Shown: piece after piece, positions 17,385-30,281 of the stretch
Numbering within the stretch: position 1 is the first letter of the stretch
How the letters are laid out: each line of letters begins with the position of its first letter
Position numbers and translations under genes: made by a program
The notes under the pieces: model-generated
Database searches by the model: none
Told to the model about the DNA's origin: nothing
What the model saw: the letters and a program-made list of their open reading frames with translations, nothing else
Origin: Candidatus Eiseniibacteriota bacterium
GTDB lineage: Bacteria > Eisenbacteria > RBG-16-71-46
Length of the DNA stretch: 64,000 nt
Reading direction: 5' to 3'
Assembly (NCBI GenBank): GCA_016710095.1
Contig: JADJLL010000009.1
Coordinates: 1 to 64,000, forward strand

Positions 17385-17808
17385 AGCGCCGCAACCCGCC
17401 CGCCTGTGCGCGGGCGCGCCGTTGCGCTCGCAGCGCGCCGACCTCAACGCCGGCGTCGGCACCGACGCCCGCGTCGGCCCGGCGAAGTCGTTCGGCACGG
17501 GCATGCAGAACAACACGCGCGACGTGGGCGACGCCGGTCACTCGGCCGACTTCACCACGGTCATCACCTGCCGCGTGGTCGACGTCTCGCCGAACGGCGT
17601 GGCGCGCATTTCCGGAACGAAGAAGACCACCATCGACGGCCGCCTGCAGGACGTCACGCTCACCGGCGCCATCCGCGCCGAGGACGTGAACGTGCACAAC
17701 CAGGTGCGCTCCGACGCCATCGTGGACGCCGTGCTGACGTACAAGGGGAAGAAGATCGCCCCGCGCAACGGCATCCTCGGCAACATCCTGGGGATCCTCT
17801 GGCCATGA
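17381..17808 (+). pseudogene. flgH: Flagellar L-ring protein FlgH, internal segment missing
   Basis: Outer-membrane L-ring lipoprotein. The C-terminal half is convincing: FTTVITCRVVDVSPNGVARI, SGTKKTTIDGRLQDVTLTGA, IRAEDVNVHNQVRSDAIVDA, ending ILGNILGILWP. The start is probably ATG 17381 (MKRRNPPACARA), overlapping the flgA stop. Between these parts the conserved FlgH region (LYxDRRARRVGDxLTVxxxE type) is absent: only about 140 codons are present where about 220 are expected, and the frame changes at about 17430. A deletion or assembly collapse of roughly 240 bases is inferred. Confidence 0.75.
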
Positions 17809-18877
17809 GGAACTCCTGCCGCGCCGCGCCTGCGCGCTGCTGGCGACCCTGGTCCTCGCGCGCGCGTTCGCGCCGCCCGCCGCGCAGACGCCCGCCCGCG
17901 TCGCCGATCTCACGCTGCACACCGGCAACGTGCCGCGCCGCATCGTCGGCTACGGACTCGTGACCGGTCTCGACGGCTCGGGCGACCGCAGCTTCGGCAA
18001 CGCGACCGGTTCGACGCCTTCCGTGCGTTCGGTCGTGAACCTGCTCCGCCGGTTCAATCTCGAGGTGCCGCCCGAGCAGCTGCGCCTGCGCGACGTCGCC
18101 GCCGTGCTCGTGACGGCCGAGGTGTCGCCGTACCTGCGCGCCGGTGGCCGCTTCGACGTGCAGGTCTCCGCGCTCGGCGACGCGTCGTCGCTGCGCGGCG
18201 GCGTGCTCTGGATGACGCCGCTCGTCGAGGACCCGAACGCCGCGCCCGTCGCGACGGCGCAGGGCAACCTCTACCTGCCGAACGACGCGAACGGCCGTGG
18301 CGGCCTCGGCCGCCGCTCGAACTCCGCGCGCGTGCCGCAGGGCGGCGTGCTCGAAGTGGATCCGACCCGGTTCCCGGTGGCCGAGCGGCGGCTGATCCTG
18401 CGCCAGCCCGACCTGCCGACGGCGTCGCGGATCGCCGGCGCGATCAACGCCGCATTCGGCGAAGGCACCGCGAAAGTGGAAGATCCGGGCGCCCTGGCCC
18501 TTCAGCCGAAGGCCGGTTCGACCGAGAGTGTGATGGGATTCCTGGCCGCGATCGACACCGTCGCGGTCCTCGCCGAGGGACCGGCCCGCATCGTGATCGA
18601 CGGACGGGAGGGCACCATCGTGGCGGGAGGCGGCATCCAGCTGGGACCGGCGGTGATCCACCATCAGGGCGTGACGCTGCAGATCGGCGGCCGCGCGCTG
18701 GCGGTGTCGGACTCCACCGCGACCCGCACCGGCATCGTGCGCGTGGACGCGCGTTCGTCGGTCCAGGAAGTCGCGACCGGCCTGCACGCCGCGGGCGTGC
18801 GCCCCGAGGACATGGCCGCGATCTTCGAATCGCTGCGCGCGTCCGGCGCGCTCGTCGCCGAAGTGGTGGTGCGATGA
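17805..18877 (+). CDS. flgI: Flagellar P-ring protein FlgI, frame slip in the signal peptide
   Basis: Periplasmic P-ring subunit. From about 17810 one frame gives a signal peptide (ACALLATLVLARAFAPPAAQ) and then the family start ARVADLTLHTGNVPRRIVGY, GLVTGLDGSGDRSFGN, continuing to the end without a break (ASSLRGGVLWMTPL, RTGIVRVDARSSVQEVATGL). The ATG at 17805, overlapping the flgH stop, is in a different frame from the signal peptide, so a small indel lies within the first few codons; no other start fits. Length of about 357 is normal. Confidence 0.9.
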
Positions 18878-19172
18878 GCGCCGGCGACCGCCCGCGAGCG
18901 CGGGCGGCGCCCGCGCCGGATCGGCGCGAGCAGATGCGGTCGCTCGCCAGCTCGAAGGCGTGTTCCTGAACCAGCTCTTCCAGGCGATGCGCGCGAGCGT
19001 TCCGCAGGAAGGCCTGCTCACGCAGAACCCCGGGCAGGAGATGTTCACGCAGATGTTCGACGAACGCATGGCGGCCGAAGCCGCCGACCACATGAAGCAC
19101 GGATTGAGTGAGGCGCTGTACCGGCAGCTGGCGGGCCGGCTCGGCGACACGACGGAGGCCCCGAAGCCATGA
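18874..19172 (+). CDS. flgJ: Rod-binding protein FlgJ, N-terminal domain only
   Basis: Rod cap protein. About 98 residues containing the rod-binding signature ADAVARQLEGVFLNQLFQAM and GQEMFTQMFDERMAAEAADH. There is no muramidase domain, as in many phyla outside gamma-proteobacteria, so another hydrolase must open the wall. The ATG at 18874 overlaps the flgI stop (ATGA) but is out of frame with the signature; the slip lies within 18890-18925, a GCGC-rich stretch. The stop overlaps the next start by ATGA. Confidence 0.8.
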
Positions 19173-19720
19173 ACGCGCGGAAGGCGAACGTGCTCGAACG
19201 AACGGAGAGCGGACGCATGGAAGGGAAGAGCCGCAAGGACGTGGCGATGGCCGAACTCACCCGCGCGCTGGAGGTGGAGACGGAAACCGTGCGCGAGCTG
19301 CGCGAGGCGCTGCTGCGCCAGCGCGCCGGTGTGGCCGCGGATTCCGCGGGCGCCGTCAACGAAAGCTGCGACGACATCGCCCGGCTGCTCGTGGCGATCG
19401 AAGCCGCCAAGCGTCATCGCGCGATGCGCATCGAGGCGGTCTCGCCGGAAGCCGGCGGCTCGCTCGAAGCGCTCGAACGCGCGCTCGGATCGAACGCGCC
19501 CGAATCGCTGCGGCGCGCCCACGTTGAACTGCGCCGTGAAGCCGAGACCACCGCGCGCGAAGCGTCCGTGAACCGCACGGTGCTCAGCCGCACGGTCGAA
19601 GCGGGCGAGGCTTTCCTGCAGGCGTTGTTCTCGGGTTCGAACGCGCCCGAGCCCGTGTACCGGGCCGGTGAGCGCCGCGAGGAAGACGGCGCCGGCTTCC
19701 TCCTCGATCGAAAGGCCTGA
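19169..19720 (+). CDS. flgN: FlgN-type export chaperone
   Basis: Predicted chaperone for hook-junction proteins. 183 residues, almost entirely helical and charged, with heptad-like patterns (ELTRALEVETETVRELREAL, NESCDDIARLLVAIEAAKRH). FlgN proteins diverge strongly in sequence; the call rests on size, helical composition and placement between flgJ and flgK. Several in-frame starts exist; ATG 19169 overlaps the flgJ stop, while ATG 19217 would remove a poorly conserved 16-residue head. Confidence 0.7.
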   Translation: MNARKANVLERTESGRMEGKSRKDVAMAELTRALEVETETVRELREALLRQRAGVAADSAGAVNESCDDIARLLVAIEAAKRHRAMRIEAVSPEAGGSLEALERALGSNAPESLRRAHVELRREAETTAREASVNRTVLSRTVEAGEAFLQALFSGSNAPEPVYRAGERREEDGAGFLLDRKA

Positions 19721-19722
19721 TC

Positions 19723-21091
19723 ATGTCGCTCCAGAGCATGCTCAGCATCGCCCGTTCCGCGCTGTTCACGCACCAGCGCGCCATGGACGTCACGTCGCAC
19801 AACATCGCCAACGTGAACACGCCCGGCTACAGCCGTCAGCGTCTCGTGCTCACGCCGGCCACGCCGCTCGTCGAGCCGCTCTATTCGATCGGCCGCGGCG
19901 TGGACGCGACCGCGCTCCAGCGGTCGCGCGACTCGTTCTACGACGCCGCCTACCGCAGCGACAACGGCCGTCTCGGCATGGCCACGAGCATGCGCGACTA
20001 CCTCGCGCAGATCGAGACGTCGCTCAACGAGCCTTCGGACTCCGGCATCTCGGCGTCGCTCGACAGCCTGTTCCGCTCGCTGTCGGACCTGTCGGGTGAT
20101 CCGGCGAACCACACGAACCGCGAACTCGTGGTTTCGGCGGCGAACCGGCTCGCGAACCAGATGCACTCGCTCGACGCGCAGCTCGGGCGCATCCAGCAGG
20201 AAGCGCTCGACCACCTGAACGTGCAGGTGAGCGACGTCAACTCGCTCACCGCGCGCATCGCCGACCTCAACAACAAGATCCAGGCGTCGGGTGGCGTGCA
20301 GCACAGCGTGCCCGACCTCATGGACCAGCGCGACGCGCTCGTGGACGAGCTGTCGGCCAAGATGAACGTCCGCGTGCTCGATCGCGGCGACGGCACGATC
20401 GGCATGATCGCCGGCGACACGATCCTCGTCGACGGCGCGCAGCACACGAACATCACCGTCACGACCGTGGGCAGCGGCTACGGCATCGTGCCCGCCAACG
20501 GCGGCGCGCCGATCGATCCGCAGTCGGGAACGCTCAAGGCGCTGCTCGACGTCACGCAGACCCAGCTGCCGGGCGTGAAGGCGAAGCTCGACCAGATGGC
20601 GAACGCGCTCGTCACCGAGTTCAACGCCGTGCATTCGGCGGGCTACACGCTGGGCGGCGCGACGGGAGTGAACTTCTTCGATCCGGCCGGCACCACGGCG
20701 GGCTCGATCACGCTGTCCAACCAGATCAAGGTGTCGTCCGACAACATCGCGGCTTCGGCCAACAACGCTCCGGGCAACGGCGACATCGCCGGACGACTCG
20801 CCGGACTCGCGACCACGGGGTGCCGGCTCGCTCGGCGGCAGCGCTCCGGGAGCACTACGTCGCGTCATGGCCGCGGGCATCGGTCTCGACGTGAGCAACG
20901 CCGAGTCGGACATCTCGGCGGAGCAGGCGCTCGTGGACCGCGCCGACCAGGCGCGCGAGTCGGTGAGCGGTGTGAGCGTGGACGAAGAGATGATCTCGCT
21001 CATCACGCAGCAGCAGGCCTACCAGGCGGCCGCGCGGCTCGTGAACGTCGCGGATTCGATGATGCAGGAAATGCTCGGCATGCTCGGCTGA
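19723..21091 (+). CDS. flgK: Flagellar hook-associated protein FlgK, frame slip near 20820-20868
   Basis: First hook-filament junction protein. N-terminus SLQSMLSIARSALFTHQRAM then SHNIANVNTPGYSRQRLVL is diagnostic. The C-terminal helix GIGLDVSNAESDISAEQALV and EEMISLITQQQAYQAAARLV is also intact but lies in another frame. Between GLATTG and HYVA about 50 bases are scrambled; adding a GC pair at GTCGCGTCATGG restores one end. At about 456 residues it is a normal short FlgK. flgL does not follow: the strand changes at a hairpin, so the usual flgK-flgL pair is split. Confidence 0.9.
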
Positions 21092-21116
21092 CGCCGGCTT
21101 TGGCTGGGCTTCACGC

Positions 21117-21144
21117 ACGGCGCGGTCCTTCGGGGCCGCGCCGT
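21117..21144. terminator. Shared hairpin between convergent flgK and minus-strand genes
   Basis: ACGGCGCGG pairs perfectly with CCGCGCCGT, extended by inner pairs around a C-UUCG-G tetraloop, an exceptionally stable hairpin. It lies 25 bases after the flgK stop and 12 bases past the end of the converging gene, so it can serve both strands. No T tract follows on either side. Confidence 0.6.
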
Positions 21145-21155
21145 ACGCATGCCGC

Positions 21156-21782
21156 TCAGGCGCGTGGCGCGGGGCGCTGCCACGCGGGCAGCCAGACGGC
21201 GAGCGCGCCGTCGCGCCCTTCCTCGAGCCTGCCGTGCAGCGTCGCCACGAGCGTGACGAGCGCGGCGGACGGCACCGGAGGCGGGGACGTCGTCTCCTCG
21301 CGCACCTCGAGGCGCGCGCCGAGTCCGTCCTCGTGCACCGTGAGCGTGATCTGCGCGCGGCGGTCGCCCGTCGAGTCCTTGAACGCCGTCACGAGCGCGA
21401 GCAGCAGGTGCGCGGCCTCGTCGGCGCGCAGCGCGAGCGCCGGAACGCCGGGGCTGAGCATCATCGCGATCGTCGTGGACGGGTGATCCATCTGCAGCCG
21501 CTGCAGGCGCTCCACGTCGTCGAGCACGGGCGCGAGCAGCGTCGGGGACGCGGAGTGCGGACGCCGAAGCACGTTGAGCGCGGAGGTGGCGTGTGCGATC
21601 CGCTCGCGCGCTTCTTCGAGCGCCGCCGGCGGCGGGGGCGAGAGCGTGAGCATCTGCGAGGCGTTCGCGAGCTGGTGCGACAGGCCGCGCACCAGCGTGC
21701 TCCAGAGCCGCCAGCGGTCGGCGGCGACGAGCGCGGCCGAGTCCGGCGGCGTGGCGCCGGTCGGGATGGGAGTCGCGTCCAT
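21156..21782 (-). CDS. Minimal histidine-kinase-like protein linked to motAB
   Basis: 208 residues. An H-box-like segment LVRGLSHQLANASQML (His near residue 36) resembles the dimerisation helix of histidine kinases, and the C-terminal half has the strand-helix rhythm of a HATPase fold (DEAAHLLLALVTAF, ITLTVHEDGLGARLEVREE, ending LAVWLPAW). The N-box Asn and the DxGxG motif are not recognisable. It may therefore be a phosphotransfer protein of the ChpT kind or an inactive kinase. It is the last gene of the motA-motB-receiver/HD set, 100 bases after its neighbour. Function unknown. Confidence 0.6.
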   Translation of the reverse strand: MDATPIPTGATPPDSAALVAADRWRLWSTLVRGLSHQLANASQMLTLSPPPPAALEEARERIAHATSALNVLRRPHSASPTLLAPVLDDVERLQRLQMDHPSTTIAMMLSPGVPALALRADEAAHLLLALVTAFKDSTGDRRAQITLTVHEDGLGARLEVREETTSPPPVPSAALVTLVATLHGRLEEGRDGALAVWLPAWQRPAPRA

Positions 21783-21882
21783 GCGCGGACCTCCGGGACG
21801 AAAACGAAGAGCGGAACCCCGCGACGAACGAGGTTCCGCCGAAGCTACGGGGCGCGGCGGACGGCCGCAAGCCCGGAGGGCG

Positions 21883-23073
21883 TCAGGCCGCCGACTTCCG
21901 CACGACCGACGCGCCGGACACGATGGGCTCCATCGAGTGACGCCGCCGGATCGTCTCGAGCGTCTCGGACGAGATGCGCGTGTTGCGGGCGAGCAGCTTG
22001 ATGCCGGAGTCGGTGCACAGGTCCTCGGCGAGCACCATGCCGACCTTCAGCTCCGGCACGGGCACCACGATGCGGTCGCCACGCACGTCGCCGCCCTCTC
22101 CGCGGAGCACGGCCTTCAGGTGCACCATGACCATGGCGTCGTAGCGCGTGCCGACGAAGTTCTGCATCTCATCGAGCACGTCGTCGCGCTCCGGCGCGCC
22201 GGGCGCCGCGAGGCGCGCGAAGAGGTCGACGATCACACGGAGGATGCGGCTGCGCAGCGGGATCTGTCCCTGCAGCCAGTGTTCGGGATGCCCGGTGCCG
22301 TCCCAGTTCTCGTAGATGCCGCCCACGATCTCCGTCGCGCCCTCGAGCCCCTCGACCTTCGAGAAGATCGCCCGCGTGCTGAGGATGTACTGCCAGTCGT
22401 CCACGCCGTGCGAGGACTGCGTCGCCGTGACGCCGGTCTCCGCCGTGAGGATGCGGCCGAGTTCGTGCAGGCGCGCCGCGATCTCCATGTCGCGCAGGTG
22501 CGTCTCGGGCACGCCGAAGCGTCCCGCGACCTGGAGCGCGAGGTCGGCGATGCGCTTGCCGCGGTCGCCCGCGCCCGGAAGGCGCAGGTCGAGGATGTGC
22601 GTGAGCAGCTGCAGCATCTGGTCGAAGCTCGAGCGCAGGTGCTCGTGCAGTTCCTGCAGCTCGACCTTGTCGCGCAGCAGCTGGTCGTACACGTCCTTCA
22701 TGCGCAGCATCGAGTGCAGCTTCGTGAGCACCTCGGCCGGCTCGATCGGATGCGTGAGGTACTCGTCCACACCGTGCGTGAGCCCGGCGAAGCGCATTTC
22801 GTTCGCGCCGGCGGGGATCGTGAGCACGATCATGGTGCCGGCGAGCGTGGGGTCGTTCTTGATCGCCTGGCAGAACGAGAAGGCGTTCATGCCGGGGATG
22901 TCGTGCGTGACGACGACGAGGTCCGGCTTCAGGTCGTGCGCCGTCTTCACCGCCTCGACGGGATTGAGCGAGATGACGAGGCGCACGCGACGCTCGAGTT
23001 CGAGCGTGCGGCGGAAGGTCTCGACGTGCGCGGGATCGCGGTCGACCAGGAGCAGGGTGGCCTGTTCGCTCAT
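21883..23073 (-). CDS. Degenerate receiver plus degenerate HD-GYP domain protein
   Basis: 396 residues. N-terminal CheY-like fold (1-120): the acidic start VDRDP is present, but the phospho-acceptor position in DLVVVTHDIPGM is Thr56 instead of Asp and the conserved Lys is His108 (YLTHPIEP). A coiled segment leads to an HD-type domain where the metal motif is HELG (His203-Glu204, not HD) and the GYP loop is GHP (NWDGTGHPEHW, 261-263). A small C-terminal domain of about 60 residues follows. Both domains look altered at catalytic positions, so a phosphorylation-independent binding role is plausible. Its ATG overlaps the motB stop, indicating co-expression with the stator. Confidence 0.82.
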   Translation of the reverse strand: MSEQATLLLVDRDPAHVETFRRTLELERRVRLVISLNPVEAVKTAHDLKPDLVVVTHDIPGMNAFSFCQAIKNDPTLAGTMIVLTIPAGANEMRFAGLTHGVDEYLTHPIEPAEVLTKLHSMLRMKDVYDQLLRDKVELQELHEHLRSSFDQMLQLLTHILDLRLPGAGDRGKRIADLALQVAGRFGVPETHLRDMEIAARLHELGRILTAETGVTATQSSHGVDDWQYILSTRAIFSKVEGLEGATEIVGGIYENWDGTGHPEHWLQGQIPLRSRILRVIVDLFARLAAPGAPERDDVLDEMQNFVGTRYDAMVMVHLKAVLRGEGGDVRGDRIVVPVPELKVGMVLAEDLCTDSGIKLLARNTRISSETLETIRRRHSMEPIVSGASVVRKSAA

Positions 23074-23900
23074 TCGAACGTTCCTCGCGGCGGCTCGGCG
23101 GCCGTGTCGGTGGAATCCGGCGGCAGCGCGGCGCCGTCGAACTTCATCGTGATGCTGACGCGGCGGTTGCCCGCGCCGTAGGGATCGTCCGGCGTGCGCA
23201 GGTCGCGATCCGCGAAGCCGCGGATCTGCTCGACCTGATGCTCGCCCACTCCGTTCAGCTGGAGGATGCGGCGCGCCGTGTTCGCACGATCGGCGCTCAG
23301 CTCCCAGTTCGTGTAGCCGTCCGCGCGCCGGTAGGGCCGCGCGTCCGTGTAGCCGGCGATCAGGATCGGGTTCGGCAGCTGGCCGAGTTCCTGTCCGAGG
23401 ATCGCGAGCACGCCGCGTCCACGCCACGAGGGCGAGGCGCTGCCGCTCTCGAAGAAGACGCCCGTCGAGTCCTCGAGCAGCTGGATCTGCAGGCCCTCGT
23501 CGGTGAGCTTGATCTCGATCTTGTCCATGACGCCCTTGAGTTCGGGCGCGGAGGCGAGCTCTTCCTGCAGCCGCGACATGACCTGCATCTTGTTCGAGCG
23601 CAGGTCCGTCACGTCCGTCTGGCGCATCGGGCGCACGACCGAGGCCTGCGCGCCTTCGCCGGGCACGATCGAACTGCCGAACTCGTCGGAGCGTCCGAGC
23701 GGATCCTGGAAGTAGCCGGCGACCGCGGACTTCACGTCGGACGACTGGTTGATGAGCCAGAGCACGAGGAACATGGCGAACATGGCCGTCATGAAGTCGG
23801 CGAACGCCACCTTCCACGCGCCACCGTGGTGGCCGTGTCCGTGCCCCTTCTTCTTGTAGATGATTCGGACGGGGACTTCGCGTTCCTTGTTCGCGCTCAT
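23070..23900 (-). CDS. motB: Flagellar motor stator protein MotB
   Basis: Stator subunit that anchors to peptidoglycan and carries the proton-binding Asp. The N-terminus is basic and His-rich (KKKGHGHGHHGG), then AFADFMTAMFAMFLVLWLIN holds the transmembrane helix with the critical Asp in FADFMTA. The plug region and an OmpA-like domain follow (ILIAGYTDARPYRRADGY, NWELSADRANTARRIL). Length 276. It starts 15 bases after motA; the stop overlaps the receiver/HD gene by four bases. Confidence 0.95.
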   Translation of the reverse strand: MSANKEREVPVRIIYKKKGHGHGHHGGAWKVAFADFMTAMFAMFLVLWLINQSSDVKSAVAGYFQDPLGRSDEFGSSIVPGEGAQASVVRPMRQTDVTDLRSNKMQVMSRLQEELASAPELKGVMDKIEIKLTDEGLQIQLLEDSTGVFFESGSASPSWRGRGVLAILGQELGQLPNPILIAGYTDARPYRRADGYTNWELSADRANTARRILQLNGVGEHQVEQIRGFADRDLRTPDDPYGAGNRRVSITMKFDGAALPPDSTDTAAEPPRGTFE

Positions 23901-23915
23901 GGCCGTCGCTCCGCC

Positions 23916-24776
23916 TTACGCGGCTTTCTGCCCCTTCACCGCGGTTTCCATCTCGGCGAAGGTCGGACGGTCGTCCGCGAAGATCGCGCGGCGCGCGAAC
24001 TCGGCGGAAACGATGGGCGAGAAGCCCTTGGCGAACGAGACCACCGCCGCTTTCAGGAAGTGGTAGTAGCGCGCCTCGGACGAGTTCACGTGCTCGATGC
24101 TCGTCGCGAGCGGATTGAGGAAGCCGTACGCGAAGAGCACGCCCATGAACGTTCCCGTGAGCGCGGCGCCGACGTGATGGCCGATCTCCTCGATGGGGCC
24201 GGCGATGGCGCCCATCGTCACGATGATGCCGGCCACGGCGGCCACGATGCCGATGCCGGGCAGGGCGTCGCCGACCTTCTGCAGCACGCCGACGGTCTTG
24301 CCCTCGGCTTCGTGATGCGTGTCGATCTCGGAGTCCATGAGGCCCTCGAGGTCGTGCGGCGGCACGCTGCCGACGAGCACGAGGCGGAGGGAGTCGCACA
24401 GGAAGTCCATGGCGTGGTGTTCGTGCAGCACCGCCGGGTACTTCTTGAAGAGCGCGCTCTCCTTCGGCTTCTCGATGTGGCCTTCGATCGCGACCAGGCC
24501 GTCCTTACGGGCGGTCTGGAACAGCTCGTACAGGAGCTTGAGCGAATCGAGATAGAGCTTCTTGTTGAACGGAGTCGGCTTCACCACGGCCTGGAGCTTG
24601 CCCATGGTGGCCTTCAGCACCGGCGCGGGAGTGGAGATGAGGACCGTGCCCACGGACGTGCCGACGATGGAGACGATCTCGGAGATCTGTACGAGCGCGG
24701 CGGGATTGCCGCCGGCGATCATGAACCCGCCGAGGACGGATCCGATCACGACGACGAGGCCGACGATGGTGAGCAT
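23916..24776 (-). CDS. motA: Flagellar motor stator protein MotA
   Basis: Four-helix stator protein. It opens MLTIVGLVVVIGSVLGGFMI and contains the family block GDALPGIGIVAAVAGIIVTM and IEEIGHHVGAALTGTFMGVL, AYGFLNPLA. Length 286 is typical of the E. coli-like class. First gene of a minus-strand operon driven by the sigma-28-type site at 24835-24861, with a leader of about 50 bases. Confidence 0.95.
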   Translation of the reverse strand: MLTIVGLVVVIGSVLGGFMIAGGNPAALVQISEIVSIVGTSVGTVLISTPAPVLKATMGKLQAVVKPTPFNKKLYLDSLKLLYELFQTARKDGLVAIEGHIEKPKESALFKKYPAVLHEHHAMDFLCDSLRLVLVGSVPPHDLEGLMDSEIDTHHEAEGKTVGVLQKVGDALPGIGIVAAVAGIIVTMGAIAGPIEEIGHHVGAALTGTFMGVLFAYGFLNPLATSIEHVNSSEARYYHFLKAAVVSFAKGFSPIVSAEFARRAIFADDRPTFAEMETAVKGQKAA

Positions 24777-24834
24777 CCTTGTTCTCCACGTGGATGTGCG
24801 GTGGTGACCGGTGGGGGCGGCCGGTCACTGCCCA

Positions 24835-24861
24835 GTATCGGAGGACTCGGCCGGGCCTTGA
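24835..24861 (-). promoter_or_regulatory. Sigma-28 (FliA) promoter for motAB
   Basis: Read on the minus strand: TCAAGGCC, eleven bases, TCCGATAC, against the sigma-28 consensus TAAAGTTT-N11-GCCGATAA. The -10 matches at six of eight positions and the spacing is exact. The same spacing and CGATAC core recur before the EAL-HDOD gene and cheY. It lies between the hybrid kinase stop and the motA start. Confidence 0.78.
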
Positions 24862-24912
24862 GACGGGCCGGGGCGTGCATTGTGCGACGCCCGCGCGGCC
24901 CGAACGGCCGGA

Positions 24913-28947
<4,035 letters not shown>

Positions 28948-29004
28948 GACGGTCCCAGTCTCGGACGGGATACCGGACGACTGAAGGGACCGGAATCGCC
29001 CGCG

Positions 29005-30231
29005 TCAGGGCTGGGCGTGGTCCTCGGCCCAGAGGACGGCGTCCGCGTACGCGTGCGCGAGCGTGTGCTCCTCGAGCCGGCGTTCCCGCAGCCAGTTCTC
29101 GACGACGTCCCAGGAGCCGCGTTCCCACGCGAGCACGATCCGGAGCACTTCGCCGAGCGGCCCCGTGTGCGTGAGCAGCGAGTCGCGGACGTCCGGAGAG
29201 AGCCCGAGCGGCTCGAGCGCCGCGTCGAGCGGCTGGTCGGTCAGCGCGTCGGCCACGGACAGGAGCCCCGCGAGGAACAGGTCGTCCGCGCGGTCCGCCA
29301 GCCCGACGAGCGCCGCGACCTGCTCGGCGAAACGCGCGCGCGTGAGCGCGACGACCACGAGTTCGCCCGGCTTGCCCTGCGCGAGCCCGAACACCGCCAC
29401 CAGCGACACCCACTGCCGAATCTGCCGTTCGCCCATGATGAGCAGCGCCTGGCGGATGTTCGTCACCTCGGCCGCCCACGCGTTCGCGGCCGAGTGCAGG
29501 AAGCGAAGGAGCTTCAACGACAGCGACACGTCCTGCTGGACGAGATCCTCGACGAGCTTCAGGTCGAGCGGCTTGGCCATCACCGTGCGCAGGAGCCGCA
29601 GGTACACGATCCGGTTCGGCGCCACGTCGCGCGTGCGCATCATCTCGGGCCGGCAGAAGAAGAACCCCTGGAAGAGTTCGTAGCCGGACTCCATCGCCTC
29701 GATGTGCTCCTCGTGCGTCTCGATCTTCTCGGCGAGCAGCTTGAGCGGGCGGCGGCGCAGTTCGCGCTCGACGAGCCTGCGCTCGGCGGCCGGCTGGCCG
29801 CGGAAATCCACCTTCACCCAGTCGGCGAGCTCGAGCAGCGGGCGCATCGCGTCCGAATGCTGGTAGTCGTCGAGCGCGATGCGGTAGCCGGCGTCACGCA
29901 GCCGGCGGCACGCGGCGACGACTTCGTCGTCGGGCGTGATCGTCTCGAGCAGCTCGATGACCGTGGAGTCCGGAGGCAGCAGCTCCCAGTGACCGCGCAC
30001 GAGCAGGCCGCGAGTCGCGTTGATCCAGGCGGCGCGGTCGCCGATCAGCGTCTTGAGCCCGAAGCCGAGCAGCGTGCGCTCGAGGCTCACGGCGGACACC
30101 ACTTCGGGGTCGCCGCCTTCGTACAGGTTGCGTTCGCTCGCGCGATAGAGCAGTTCGTAGCCCGCGACCTTCCGGTTCCGATCGAAGATCGGCTGGCGCG
30201 CGGCGAAGACTTCGACGGACTGCGATTCCAT
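29005..30231 (-). CDS. EAL-HDOD signalling protein (YuxH/CdgJ type)
   Basis: 408 residues: an EAL-family domain (about 1-200) and an HDOD domain (about 200-390; LVQQDVSLSLKLLRFLHSAA, IRQALLIMGERQIRQWVSL). The EAL domain is partly degenerate: the motif is ELL in AGYELLYR and the DDFG loop is LDDYQH, while the later Glu in AEKIET and Gln in LFQGFFF remain. Such proteins usually act as binding or regulatory proteins rather than c-di-GMP phosphodiesterases; CdgJ in Vibrio promotes motility. ATG 30231 has a sigma-28-type promoter about 50 bases upstream, so it belongs to the flagellar regulon. The next gene down is the hybrid kinase. Confidence 0.9.
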   Translation of the reverse strand: MESQSVEVFAARQPIFDRNRKVAGYELLYRASERNLYEGGDPEVVSAVSLERTLLGFGLKTLIGDRAAWINATRGLLVRGHWELLPPDSTVIELLETITPDDEVVAACRRLRDAGYRIALDDYQHSDAMRPLLELADWVKVDFRGQPAAERRLVERELRRRPLKLLAEKIETHEEHIEAMESGYELFQGFFFCRPEMMRTRDVAPNRIVYLRLLRTVMAKPLDLKLVEDLVQQDVSLSLKLLRFLHSAANAWAAEVTNIRQALLIMGERQIRQWVSLVAVFGLAQGKPGELVVVALTRARFAEQVAALVGLADRADDLFLAGLLSVADALTDQPLDAALEPLGLSPDVRDSLLTHTGPLGEVLRIVLAWERGSWDVVENWLRERRLEEHTLAHAYADAVLWAEDHAQP

Positions 30232-30281
30232 GCGGCGGAGCTTCCGGGATCGAGACGGGACGGAGGGGACCGGTCCCAGCG

